64,000 nt of DNA from Sphingobium sp. EP60837. Lineage in GTDB: Bacteria; Pseudomonadota; Alphaproteobacteria; Sphingomonadales; Sphingomonadaceae. The number at the start of each line of letters is the position of its first letter. Position 1 is the stretch's first letter. A program made the position numbers and the translations under genes. The notes under the pieces were generated by a model. That model made no database searches and was not told the origin of the DNA. It saw nothing but the letters and a program-made list of their open reading frames with translations. Shown one piece after another: positions 53,859 to 62,183 of this stretch. The stretch covers positions 1,675,501 through 1,739,500 of the forward strand of contig NZ_CP015986.1 in the NCBI RefSeq assembly GCF_001658005.1, in the 5' to 3' direction.

Positions 53859-53957
53859 GATTAAAAATCGAATCGTATACCGCGCGGCGTTCCTCCATTC
53901 CTGTCTAACATCGTCCTCATCGAGCCACCGTGGTTCGGTTTAGAGGAGGACGTAAAG

Positions 53958-54410
53958 ATGACTAACGATGAAGCGGAACTCGGCGCGGAGGTCGCACGTG
54001 AGTTGCTGGCAGATCGCGAATTGCTTGCTGCGCCCCAGGTAGCGGCCGCCCGGTTCGTGAAAGCGCTACTGGCGGCGAACCCTCGGGTGAAACTGCCCGC
54101 GATTGTCGCCAACCAGAGGGCCAAGGATTGGATGGAGGCCGCGCGCGTTACGCAGTCGATCCTCCGTGAGGCGCTGGCTGCTGGTCGCAAGGAGTTGAAA
54201 TCGGCTAGCGCTGAAACAGCGCTGAAAAGGCCAAAGAAGCGCCAGAAGTATGCGCCCGTCGATGCCGAGCCGGTCTCGATGCAAAATCCGCGGCAGCAAA
54301 CCGCTTCGGGAACTTCGGCCCCCGCGGACGCGAGCAGCGCTCACAGCGTCATTGCTCCCAAGCGCGCACCTCACGCTGATCTCTACAGTGACCTGATGGT
54401 GCCGAACTAA
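53958..54410 (+). CDS. Hypothetical 150-aa protein of the mobilisation region
   Basis: Unrecognised protein, 150 aa. Residues 1-78 are Ala/Glu/Arg-rich helices (AELGAEVARELLADRELLAA, then AKDWMEAARVTQSILREALAAG); residues 85-150 are Lys- then Ser/Ala/Pro-rich and probably disordered. ATG 53958 is preceded by GAGGAGG with good spacing. It is the first gene upstream of a broken and an intact ParA-like gene. The high quality of its ribosome site suggests it is real. Function unknown. Confidence 0.6.
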   Translation: MTNDEAELGAEVARELLADRELLAAPQVAAARFVKALLAANPRVKLPAIVANQRAKDWMEAARVTQSILREALAAGRKELKSASAETALKRPKKRQKYAPVDAEPVSMQNPRQQTASGTSAPADASSAHSVIAPKRAPHADLYSDLMVPN

Positions 54411-54506
54411 CTCTCCTTTCTAAAGCTTTTCATCAAAATGGCGGGCGCCTTGATCGTGTCATCTGCCCGCATTTTTTCGAAATGACGCCCAACAGGACTC
54501 AAAATC

Positions 54507-54686
54507 GTGACCATTATTATCGATCAAAATGCTGCCAGTCACCGAGAGCCACGTGCCGTTGAAGGGGCTTCTGTGATCTTCGTCACCGGAGGCAAAGGAG
54601 GTGCAGGTAAGTCATTAAAGACCTTAAAATTTATGCGTTTGTCTCCCACTAACCGGCCACAGGCTCCCTCGCAGAAATGGCGTTGA
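54507..54686 (+). pseudogene. Truncated ParA/MinD-like ATPase remnant
   Basis: An open frame from GTG 54507 to TGA 54686 (59 codons) encodes an N-terminus followed by VIFVTGGKGGAGKSLKT, a deviant Walker A motif of the ParA/MinD class. It then leaves the family (FMRLSPTNRPQ) and stops. The rest of the ATPase is missing. A separate intact ParA-like gene with its own Walker A (NGDKGGIGKS) begins 150 bases downstream. This looks like the 5' end of a second ATPase gene cut off by recombination. Very short, so some caution is due. Confidence 0.6.
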
Positions 54687-54834
54687 AAGCTCCGGCAGGC
54701 GCCGATTAGCTAGCGTATAACCCGCGCCGGCATGGATTGAAGAACTGCCGCCAGGCGCTCTGCGCTTCCGTCAAGAAAGCTCATCAACTCGATCAGCGAC
54801 CTACATTGATCAAATTATTCGAGGAGTGCACGTT

Positions 54835-55596
54835 ATGTCTGCAAAGACAGGATCAATTTGCCCTGAATTTCCGCCACTCGCGACTTCACCGCCTGCGCCT
54901 ATCATTGTCGTCAATGGCGACAAGGGCGGAATCGGCAAATCTCTCATTGCGCGTATTTTGGCCGCATTTCTCCGGTCAGCCGGCTACCTCGTCATCGGCT
55001 TCGATTGCGATGCGCGCAATGCGCATTTGGATCGATATTATCGTAGGGTCATGCCCGTGACGAGGGCTTATCTTCGCCATACGGATGGTTGGGGACTGCT
55101 TCTTGACGGGTGGGAGAATTCCCCTTCAAACGCCGTCCTCCTTGTCGATATGCCCGGGAATATCGGCGACGCGCTGGAACGCGAGATGCACCGGGTCAAT
55201 CGGGCCGTAGCAAAGCTCAATCGCGACATTTTGCATGTTTGGGTGATTGATGAGGAGGCGGACGGAATCACCCTGTTGAACCGCGTCAAAGATTTCGCGC
55301 CACCAAAGCAAACTCTGATCGTGATGAATGGGCGGTTCGGCGATAGCCCCCACTCATTCGTGCTGTGGCACGAGTCCGAACTGCGCGAAGAAATGCTTGC
55401 GGCCGGAGCGTCGGAGACCTTCATTCCGGCGCTGCAAATTCGGCCTCGTACGAAGATCGCCCGCGCACGTTGCCCGTTCGATGATTTGTCGATGTTGACG
55501 CTTAGCGTGTCCGAACAGGTCGATTTTGAGCTGTGGTGGGACGACATCATCCGAGCCTTTCGTCCATTTTGCGTACAGTCGGGGCTGGTCCAATGA
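54835..55596 (+). CDS. ParA/MinD-like ATPase of the mobilisation module
   Basis: P-loop ATPase, 253 aa. The deviant Walker A NGDKGGIGKSL lies near residues 27-37, and a Walker B-like LLVDMPGNI near 102-110. No C-terminal CcdA- or HTH-type domain is visible. GAGGAG eight bases ahead selects ATG 54835. Its stop overlaps the next gene (ATGA). ParA-like proteins in mobilisable elements assist relaxosome placement or partition; here it lies upstream of a membrane protein, MobC and relaxase. Role inferred from context. Confidence 0.8.
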   Translation: MSAKTGSICPEFPPLATSPPAPIIVVNGDKGGIGKSLIARILAAFLRSAGYLVIGFDCDARNAHLDRYYRRVMPVTRAYLRHTDGWGLLLDGWENSPSNAVLLVDMPGNIGDALEREMHRVNRAVAKLNRDILHVWVIDEEADGITLLNRVKDFAPPKQTLIVMNGRFGDSPHSFVLWHESELREEMLAAGASETFIPALQIRPRTKIARARCPFDDLSMLTLSVSEQVDFELWWDDIIRAFRPFCVQSGLVQ

Positions 55597-56177
55597 GACA
55601 ACTTGTCGAACAGATGTATCGTGATCTGTTGGAGCGCGAAGCAAGTTCCGAAGATTACGTCAAAATGGAAAAATTCCTACGGCGCCTTCCTGTGGGAATG
55701 CGGGACTCACCCGGTGTCCTTGCTGAGATAATCTTCCGGTCAGAACATATCCGCCAGATTGATGAAGTCGTCCAGAAGGCCTCATTCGAGGCGCAACAGA
55801 CCGTTCATCGAGACCTACCCAAACGAGTTGAGAAGGCAGCGGAAACTGCCTTCTATACCTTCCGCGATCTGATGCCAGTCGACAGTCGGGACGCGATGGC
55901 GCGCCTGTATCGCTGGGGCGCGTTTTGGATGCTGTTCGTTTTGATCTTCGGCCTCGTCACTGGTGGGGCCAGCACCAAATGGTGGCTCTCGCGTCCGGAA
56001 ATACGCCACCACGCAATCTCGGAAATCAACTTCAATCATTGCATTGATGCCGTCTTCGGAGCAGCAGCGATCAAACAGCGGAATGTCGCGAAAGATGCAG
56101 ATTACGGCGTGGAACAGTTCCGCAGCGACGCTCGCATTTGTGCGGCAGAATACGCCGACCGCCTCGCAAATCAGTAG
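55593..56177 (+). CDS. Hypothetical single-span membrane protein of the mobilisation module
   Basis: Unrecognised protein, 194 aa. The N-terminal 100 residues are helical and charged; one membrane helix follows (about residues 110-130: WGAFWMLFVLIFGLVTGG), then a polar C-terminal part with three Cys residues. The start overlaps the ParA-like stop (ATGA), so the two are co-translated. Position next to ParA and before oriT/MobC suggests a role linking the relaxosome or ATPase to the membrane, by inference only. Confidence 0.65.
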   Translation: MRQLVEQMYRDLLEREASSEDYVKMEKFLRRLPVGMRDSPGVLAEIIFRSEHIRQIDEVVQKASFEAQQTVHRDLPKRVEKAAETAFYTFRDLMPVDSRDAMARLYRWGAFWMLFVLIFGLVTGGASTKWWLSRPEIRHHAISEINFNHCIDAVFGAAAIKQRNVAKDADYGVEQFRSDARICAAEYADRLANQ

Positions 56178-56280
56178 TAGAAGGCCCGTCAGTTCAACGA
56201 TGTTGTACTGACAGGCTGTCCCCTCCGCCTTCGGCTCCGTCCGCAGATAGCTGCGGGTTTAAGTTTAGTGTGCTTTCAAA

Positions 56281-56470
56281 TTAGCCTGGGAGGAAATTAG
56301 CCAGGGCTGGCCTTCGACTACCGCGCATCAGCGCGGTGACGTCAGCTTTGTCGCGTGGCCGCTCTGGCGCTGCCTCAGTCGAGGCCGGACCTGGCCGGGG
56401 AGGAGCGTTGCCCTCCCCTGGACCCCTCCCTCCAAGACTTTTCGAAACCCTTGTTTCTGGAGAAAATGAA
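56281..56470. other. Candidate origin of transfer (oriT)
   Basis: The 293-base gap before mobC holds several palindromes: ccgcgc-atca-gcgcgg near 56320 and ggggagg (56397-56403) / cctcccc (56412-56418) around agcgttgc, followed by tggacccctccctcc. Such a G/C-rich hairpin with an adjacent asymmetric tract, directly upstream of mobC-relaxase, is the usual layout of oriT. The nic site was not located with certainty. Confidence 0.5.
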
Positions 56471-56794
56471 ATGACCCATCGCTCAGGCAGCGAGGTTCGT
56501 GTGCGCACCGTCGTGCTTCCCACGCGCTGGTCACCTGCCGAATATGATCTCCTTCAGGAGATCGCAGAACATTCGGACATCTCAACTGCTGAAGTGCTCC
56601 GCCGTTTGGTCCGGCAATCGCACCCCCAGCTCATTCCTTCGCGTCAGTTGGTTCATGATGTCCGGCGTATCGGCCAGAACATCAACCAGATTGCGCGTCA
56701 TGCGAATACCGCGCGCTCCGTCGAACTCGTGGGCGAGCTGCAAGCCGCCTATGCCGACATGCTCGACGCCGTCCGCAGGATGCTTGCGTCGTGA
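56471..56794 (+). CDS. mobC: MobC-like plasmid mobilisation relaxosome protein
   Basis: Relaxosome accessory protein, 107 aa, of the MobC/BmpH type. The N-terminal half contains a ribbon-helix-helix-like DNA-binding segment (RTVVLPTRWSPAEYDLL, then DISTAEVLRRLVRQ), and the C-terminal part has the MobC signature VRRIGQNINQIARHAN near residues 66-81. ATG 56471 has GGAG eight bases upstream; the open frame before it is oriT-region DNA. Its stop overlaps the relaxase start (GTGA). It should help melt or bend oriT for the relaxase. Confidence 0.88.
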   Translation: MTHRSGSEVRVRTVVLPTRWSPAEYDLLQEIAEHSDISTAEVLRRLVRQSHPQLIPSRQLVHDVRRIGQNINQIARHANTARSVELVGELQAAYADMLDAVRRMLAS

Positions 56795-58287
56795 TCCCCT
56801 CAATCACATGGGGCAGAAACTTTTCCGGCCTGGAAATATATCTTACCTACAATCGCGATCACGAGATCCTCGATCTGCGTGAGGTTTCTTCACTCGGGAA
56901 TGCATCTGCTGAAATGACCTTGGTCGCCGAGCAGGCGCCCAGGGCCAAAGCGGTCGTGATGCACATTTCGCTTTCCGCGGCCGTAGAAGACGGGGAGTTA
57001 TCTGACGAGACATGGAAGCACATCATTGATGATGTTATCCACGAATTTAACCTTCACGGCCACCAACTGGTTGCCGTTCGCCATCGCGATAAAGGCTATG
57101 ACCACATTCACCTCATGATCTGCACCGTGTCGCCTTTAACTCTCAAGACACCTTCGAAGCAGGCTTTCCTCGCGCCACATGCGCGTCAGAAAGGGGTTGC
57201 TTCGTTCGCGCTGAAAAAGACTGCGATTGAGCAGTTACCCGTGACTGATGTTGTGTGGCGATCGTTCAATCAGTTTGCACTGTTCCGGCTTCAAGACCTG
57301 TGCAGGGCGATCGAGAAGCGGCTCGAACTGCGCCAATTGCGTACCCACCTCGAGATGGAGGGCGTACGAGAAGTCGGGCCGTCGCGTCGGACGAAAGCCG
57401 CCCATGAACATCGACAGGCCCGCACTGGTGAGCGGTCTTTGCTTGAAAGGGCTGACGATATCCGTGCCGCACTGGACCTTCGGAGCTGGCACCAAGCTGG
57501 CCGGGCTCTCGCCGCCATCGGTGTCGGCTTCGAGGCTGCTTTGCGCAAAAGCAAAAAGGCAGGGGCGAAGATCATTGGGCTAACGCTGTTTGATTTGCGC
57601 AGCGTCAACAATCGAATCAAGGCCTCCGATTTGGATACCGCGGAGCGCCGATATGGGTTGCTTCAAATTGAAAAGCGCCGCCCTGCGGACGCTATCACAT
57701 TCGAGCAGTGGTGGCCGGAAAATACCGACTATCTGCGCGCCTGCCCGGGGATTAAGGTCCAAGAGGTGCGACCAGACCGGACAGAATTTAATCTATACCG
57801 GACGCAGCATTTCGAGGCGCGCCGACTGGCGCGTCTCGAACGGGAGAAGCTGAAACGCTCGCACCGGGCGAAGCGGAAGGCTCTGTCTGAGCGGTTGACC
57901 AAACAGCGCAAGGAGGAAACTGCACGTCTCCCTTCATCGCAAAGGCGATCGTTCAGCGTCGCGTTCACGAAGAACGTGCGATTGCCTCAGCTCAAGGCGC
58001 TGGACGATGAACATCGGACGCAAATAGGCAAGCTTCGAGTACCGCGCTTGTTGAGCTACGCGCTTTTCATGGCGCAGCGCGTGCCCGAAAAAACCGTGGT
58101 CAAGCATAATGATCCGGTGTTCTACGAAGTGCCCGCTCACAAACCAAGCACGAAGGAAGCTGTTGTGGAGCGATCAGCCGTTGCCCCCTTGCACACGCAA
58201 CCGCATGCTGAACCTCGGGTCGAAACTGACGCCGACATCGATCGTCAACTGGCCTGGCTTGCGCAACAATCAGGCCGTTCGCGTTGA
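56791..58287 (+). CDS. Relaxase/mobilisation nuclease
   Basis: Relaxase of the VirD2/MobA-like group, 498 aa. The N-terminal catalytic domain shows a candidate active Tyr in YLTYNRDH (near residues 17-24) and the metal-binding His triad in VRHRDKGYDHIHLMI (near 102-116), matching the H-x-D-x4-HIH motif III. A long, basic C-terminal part (about 200-498), with a Lys/Arg/Glu-rich coiled segment near 350-385, has no recognised domain. The start GTG 56791 overlaps mobC. It should nick oriT and lead the strand into a helper's transfer channel, as no mating-pore genes are seen in the window. Confidence 0.88.
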   Translation: MIPSITWGRNFSGLEIYLTYNRDHEILDLREVSSLGNASAEMTLVAEQAPRAKAVVMHISLSAAVEDGELSDETWKHIIDDVIHEFNLHGHQLVAVRHRDKGYDHIHLMICTVSPLTLKTPSKQAFLAPHARQKGVASFALKKTAIEQLPVTDVVWRSFNQFALFRLQDLCRAIEKRLELRQLRTHLEMEGVREVGPSRRTKAAHEHRQARTGERSLLERADDIRAALDLRSWHQAGRALAAIGVGFEAALRKSKKAGAKIIGLTLFDLRSVNNRIKASDLDTAERRYGLLQIEKRRPADAITFEQWWPENTDYLRACPGIKVQEVRPDRTEFNLYRTQHFEARRLARLEREKLKRSHRAKRKALSERLTKQRKEETARLPSSQRRSFSVAFTKNVRLPQLKALDDEHRTQIGKLRVPRLLSYALFMAQRVPEKTVVKHNDPVFYEVPAHKPSTKEAVVERSAVAPLHTQPHAEPRVETDADIDRQLAWLAQQSGRSR

Positions 58288-58472
58288 CATTGTGAGAGAG
58301 CCGAGCTCCGCCAAGGCCCCCGGAATTGCGAACCCGTTCTCAGACATGCGACCATTACTGTCGCAGAATGTTGCACAACTTGGCTCGTCTAAAAGGCGTG
58401 GAAAGTTAACAAGAAAATCGTAGCTCCAACGAGCCGATAGCGTTAGCTGGACGCGGAAAATGGGGGGCTGAT
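58288..58472. other. Intergenic stretch before mcrB
   Basis: About 185 bases with no gene. It should carry the promoter of the mcrBC operon; no convincing boxes or palindromes were identified. Confidence 0.35.
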
Positions 58473-61400
58473 TTGCAAGAAGCGGAGTTTAAGGCTTGGC
58501 TTGCCGAGCGGGGAGCAAATACTGAAAACGGTCGAAACACTCGTGCGCACGCGGTGCGAACGATCGAGAATAACCTAGCTGCGCTGGACTCTCCTCATTC
58601 GGATCTCGCCGAAGCCTGGCAAGCGGACAAATTCCTACATTTGCGTCAGCGTCTGAAGGCAATGCAGGCCGACTTTCGGGAGGGCGGCAGTGATTTCAAG
58701 ACGCTCATGCCGCAGTCTGAGAGGCCGCTAAATCGATTGGCTAGCTGGCGCTCCTGGCTGGGCCAGTACGGACAGTTTTTGGAAGGGGCGGTACTGGGCG
58801 ATCGGTACGCCGATGCTATCCGACTGCATGTCCTTGAAAACTACATTGAGCCGGCACGAGAGCGCGAAGAGGATAGCGTTGAGGTCCTGGTACGCGACGT
58901 CAATGCGGCTCTCGGGCTGAAGGAGGCTTGGCCGAACATCTGCCAGGCTCTTGCCGGCCGCAAGTTTCGCGAAATGGCTGATGTGAGACTGGCTGAGCGT
59001 GTCGGCGCGAATATCAGCCCGGCAACGGTCTTGCGTTTTGATCTCGCGGCAAATGACGGTGACATCGAAGGGGAACTGCGTCAGCGATACGGCGTCCCGA
59101 TTGTGGATACCGCTAAGATGCTGGCATTTGGCCTGCCAGATGGGCGTCAGCTTGCCTGGGAGCGCACGGTCTCGGTAGCTCAAATTTGGATTGAAGACAG
59201 TGTCGATCGAGAGTCTTGCCCGCTTCCTATTCACCGTACGTACCTTCCCACACAGGCGCGGCATTCTAATCTACCGCCTCGGCTGAAACATAGGGCGGCA
59301 AATGGACATAGGCCGCGACCCGTTTTGATCGTTCGCCCAGCGGATGCAGTGCAGCTTGTTGAACTGCTCGATTGGTATGACGATGCCGGCCCTTATGTCG
59401 ATCGTGACTGGCTGGATCGGTTGCGTTCTGAATTTCTTGAGCGCCATCCGGGGTTTGTAAGCTTCGAGGACGGCGCCAGCTATGCGTCCAATGAGGGCAG
59501 CAAAAGACGCAATCTGGTAGAACATGCACAAGCTTTGGTAGGTCAGCTCACGGGCGAAGCGAAGGATGAGCCGTCCTTAGGCTCATCGTTGCTCGACCTG
59601 CTCGTCGGCAAAGCCGGGGTGCCATGCGAGCTTCTTGATTGGCGGGTGATCAATATTGTCCAAGCGCTTCGGACTGACAATCCAGGAGTGGTGGAGCAAG
59701 CAGCTGAGGATCTCGCTCAGGCCGGGGACGACGTTGCCGGAGTCATGGCTTTCGTCGGCGCTACCTGGCCGCTGATGCTGCCTCATGCGCAAGCAAATCC
59801 TTATGCCGAAAGCCGAACGATATCGACCATGCTTCGGGCGTTGATCGCTCCCGACGGAATGTTTGGTATCCGATCCACCCCCACTGACAATGCATGTTGG
59901 ATGTTAACCGGGAGTCCCGCTTTCGGACCAAACCCATTGAGCGAAGGTGAGTTGGCCGGCGTGATGCGCCTTGTCCGCACGATGAAACGTATCATGCGCG
60001 ACGAGTGGCAATGGGCGCCTCGCGATCTCTGGGACGCCCAAGGTTTTGTTTGGGAGACCTGCCAGAAGCGATTACCGGAACCCGAAGCGGCGGTCAGCGA
60101 GAACAACGGTGAGACGCCAATCTGGCTTGTGACTTCTCGCGATGGGGACGCTGACGGGTTCGCCAGCTTCGTGGAACGTGCCACATGGCATCTGCTCTAC
60201 GATAGCGACAGCAAGTATAATCATATGGTTCGCGAGATGCAGGCGGGCGATAGGATCGTCTTGCGAGACTATCTGCCAAACCAGCGGAATGCGCCATTTG
60301 AAACCAACGGCAAACCGGTCAGCGCCATGCGGATACGGGCAACCGGGATTGTGACGGGCAAGGGGGAAGACGGTCGTCAGGTTCGAGTGGATTGGACTCC
60401 GTTGCCCGAACCTCTGCTGTGGTGGCTTTACACCAACAATGACACGATTTGGCGGCTCCCACTTGACCGTGATGCGGCGCGTAAGCTCGCCGCGTTCATT
60501 TTTGAAGGCGAAGCACAAGATATCGCCTGGTTTCTGAATCTACCTTTCTGGCGTGACCGCCTCAACGCATCGCAGGATGACAATATCATGCTCAATCCGA
60601 CCAATCTCATACTGTTTGGACCTCCCGGCACGGGTAAGACCTATTCTACGGCCCGCGAAGCCGTACGCTTGTGCGATGGTTTGGCCGACTTTGCGGAAAC
60701 GGGTGAAGGGCGGGCTTCTCTCATGGCTCGCTATCGCCAGCTCGAAGCAGAGAAGCGCATTGCGTTCGTTACTTTCCATCAGGCCTATGATTATGAAAAT
60801 TTCGTGGAAGGCTTGCGGCCTGACGAGGATGCCGAAGAACAGGGAGCTGGTTTCCGGCTAAAGCCATATCTCGGCATTCTACGGGAGATTTGTGCGCTCG
60901 CTGAACATGCTCGGAAAAAGGCGGAAACAGGCGAATCGGGTAGGTCGATCGATCTTTCCACCTGCCAATTTTGGAAGATGGGCTTGGGTGCCATTCGGCA
61001 GGAGGAAGAAGTTTACGAGGCGGCGCTAAAGGACAATTACATTGCCTTGGGTTGGGGGAGAGCCGAAGATTGGAGCGATGATCGCTTCTCGACGGTAGAG
61101 GCGATCAAATCCCATTGGTTAGCGCTCTACCCGGAAAGCCAGGAGCCCAGCAATTGGACTCAAACGCACCGCTTTCGCAACGACATAGCAATCGGGGACA
61201 TCGTCATCATTCCCTACGGCAATAGCGCGTTTCGAGCTGTGGGGCAGATTGTTGGTGACTACGAGTTCATAGCAGAAGCTGAAGGCTATTTTGCCCACCG
61301 TCGTAAGGTGAAATGGCTGCTGACAACAGATGAGCCACTCCCGCTCGATGCAATCATAGACGGCAATTTCACGATGCGAACCGTGTACGAGATACCTCGC

Positions 61401-62183
61401 AAGCGGATCAACATTCCAGCATTGAGTCGGTTGCTTACGACTGACGGTGAATTGAATGACGGTCCTGCTAAGCCAACGAAACCTGACGAATTCGTCTTGG
61501 TGATCGATGAGATTAATCGGGCTAACATCTCCAAGGTTTTTGGAGAACTGATCACTCTCTTGGAACCGGATAAGCGGTTGGGCATGGAAAACGCTTTGAC
61601 GGTTCGACTGCCCTATTCAAAGGTAGAGTTTGGTGTTCCTGCAAACCTTCATGTCATTGGCACGATGAACACCGCTGACCGGTCTATTGCATTGCTCGAT
61701 ACTGCACTCCGTCGCCGCTTTAAATTTCGCGAGATTGCCCCTGACCCCCAGCAGCTCAAGAATGCTGCAGCAGCAACGAACATGCCTCTCGTCGAGATAT
61801 TGAGGACAATAAACGATCGCATTGAATATCTGGTCGATCGTGAGCACCGTATTGGGCATGCCTTTTTCATGGGCTGCAAAACGTCCGACGATGTTGTCGA
61901 CGTGATGCGCGATAAGATCATTCCGCTGCTTCAGGAGTATTTCTTCGAAGATTGGAGCCGCGTTCGGACGGTGCTTGGCGACGGGTTCATTGGCCAGGGA
62001 GTGATCAAGGCTCCACCTGGTATGGAGGGTATTGATCGCGAGCGTTGGTTTGTTCGAGATTTCTACAGTGCTGAACCGAAAATTTCGCTCTCTGATGCTT
62101 TCGCCCGTCTTCTGGGCAAAGCGGCAATTTTGTCAGCGGTCAACGAGGATGATGCGCCGGACGCGGAGAACGACGTCGCATGA
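58473..62183 (+). CDS. mcrB: McrB-type AAA+ GTPase with EVE-like domains
   Basis: Motor subunit of a type IV restriction system, 1,236 aa, much larger than E. coli McrB (459 aa). Residues 1 to about 540 are unrecognised. An EVE/PUA-like domain (about 548-690) follows, reading IWLVTSRDG, WHLLYDS and GDRIVLRDY. The AAA+ domain has Walker A GPPGTGKT at 716-723, Walker B VIDEINRA around D1012, and the McrB signature GTMNTADRS. Between Walker A and Walker B there are about 296 residues instead of about 60, because a second EVE-like module (about 830-985, with WKMGLG, NYIALGWG and GDIVII) sits inside the ATPase domain. Start TTG 58473 has GGGGGG upstream. mcrC overlaps its stop. Confidence 0.9.
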   Translation: MQEAEFKAWLAERGANTENGRNTRAHAVRTIENNLAALDSPHSDLAEAWQADKFLHLRQRLKAMQADFREGGSDFKTLMPQSERPLNRLASWRSWLGQYGQFLEGAVLGDRYADAIRLHVLENYIEPAREREEDSVEVLVRDVNAALGLKEAWPNICQALAGRKFREMADVRLAERVGANISPATVLRFDLAANDGDIEGELRQRYGVPIVDTAKMLAFGLPDGRQLAWERTVSVAQIWIEDSVDRESCPLPIHRTYLPTQARHSNLPPRLKHRAANGHRPRPVLIVRPADAVQLVELLDWYDDAGPYVDRDWLDRLRSEFLERHPGFVSFEDGASYASNEGSKRRNLVEHAQALVGQLTGEAKDEPSLGSSLLDLLVGKAGVPCELLDWRVINIVQALRTDNPGVVEQAAEDLAQAGDDVAGVMAFVGATWPLMLPHAQANPYAESRTISTMLRALIAPDGMFGIRSTPTDNACWMLTGSPAFGPNPLSEGELAGVMRLVRTMKRIMRDEWQWAPRDLWDAQGFVWETCQKRLPEPEAAVSENNGETPIWLVTSRDGDADGFASFVERATWHLLYDSDSKYNHMVREMQAGDRIVLRDYLPNQRNAPFETNGKPVSAMRIRATGIVTGKGEDGRQVRVDWTPLPEPLLWWLYTNNDTIWRLPLDRDAARKLAAFIFEGEAQDIAWFLNLPFWRDRLNASQDDNIMLNPTNLILFGPPGTGKTYSTAREAVRLCDGLADFAETGEGRASLMARYRQLEAEKRIAFVTFHQAYDYENFVEGLRPDEDAEEQGAGFRLKPYLGILREICALAEHARKKAETGESGRSIDLSTCQFWKMGLGAIRQEEEVYEAALKDNYIALGWGRAEDWSDDRFSTVEAIKSHWLALYPESQEPSNWTQTHRFRNDIAIGDIVIIPYGNSAFRAVGQIVGDYEFIAEAEGYFAHRRKVKWLLTTDEPLPLDAIIDGNFTMRTVYEIPRKRINIPALSRLLTTDGELNDGPAKPTKPDEFVLVIDEINRANISKVFGELITLLEPDKRLGMENALTVRLPYSKVEFGVPANLHVIGTMNTADRSIALLDTALRRRFKFREIAPDPQQLKNAAAATNMPLVEILRTINDRIEYLVDREHRIGHAFFMGCKTSDDVVDVMRDKIIPLLQEYFFEDWSRVRTVLGDGFIGQGVIKAPPGMEGIDRERWFVRDFYSAEPKISLSDAFARLLGKAAILSAVNEDDAPDAENDVA

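Noticed and set aside
54737..55060. 107-codon frame overlapping the start of the intact ParA-like gene
   Set aside because: Alternative frame with no ribosome site; the ParA frame carries the Walker A motif.
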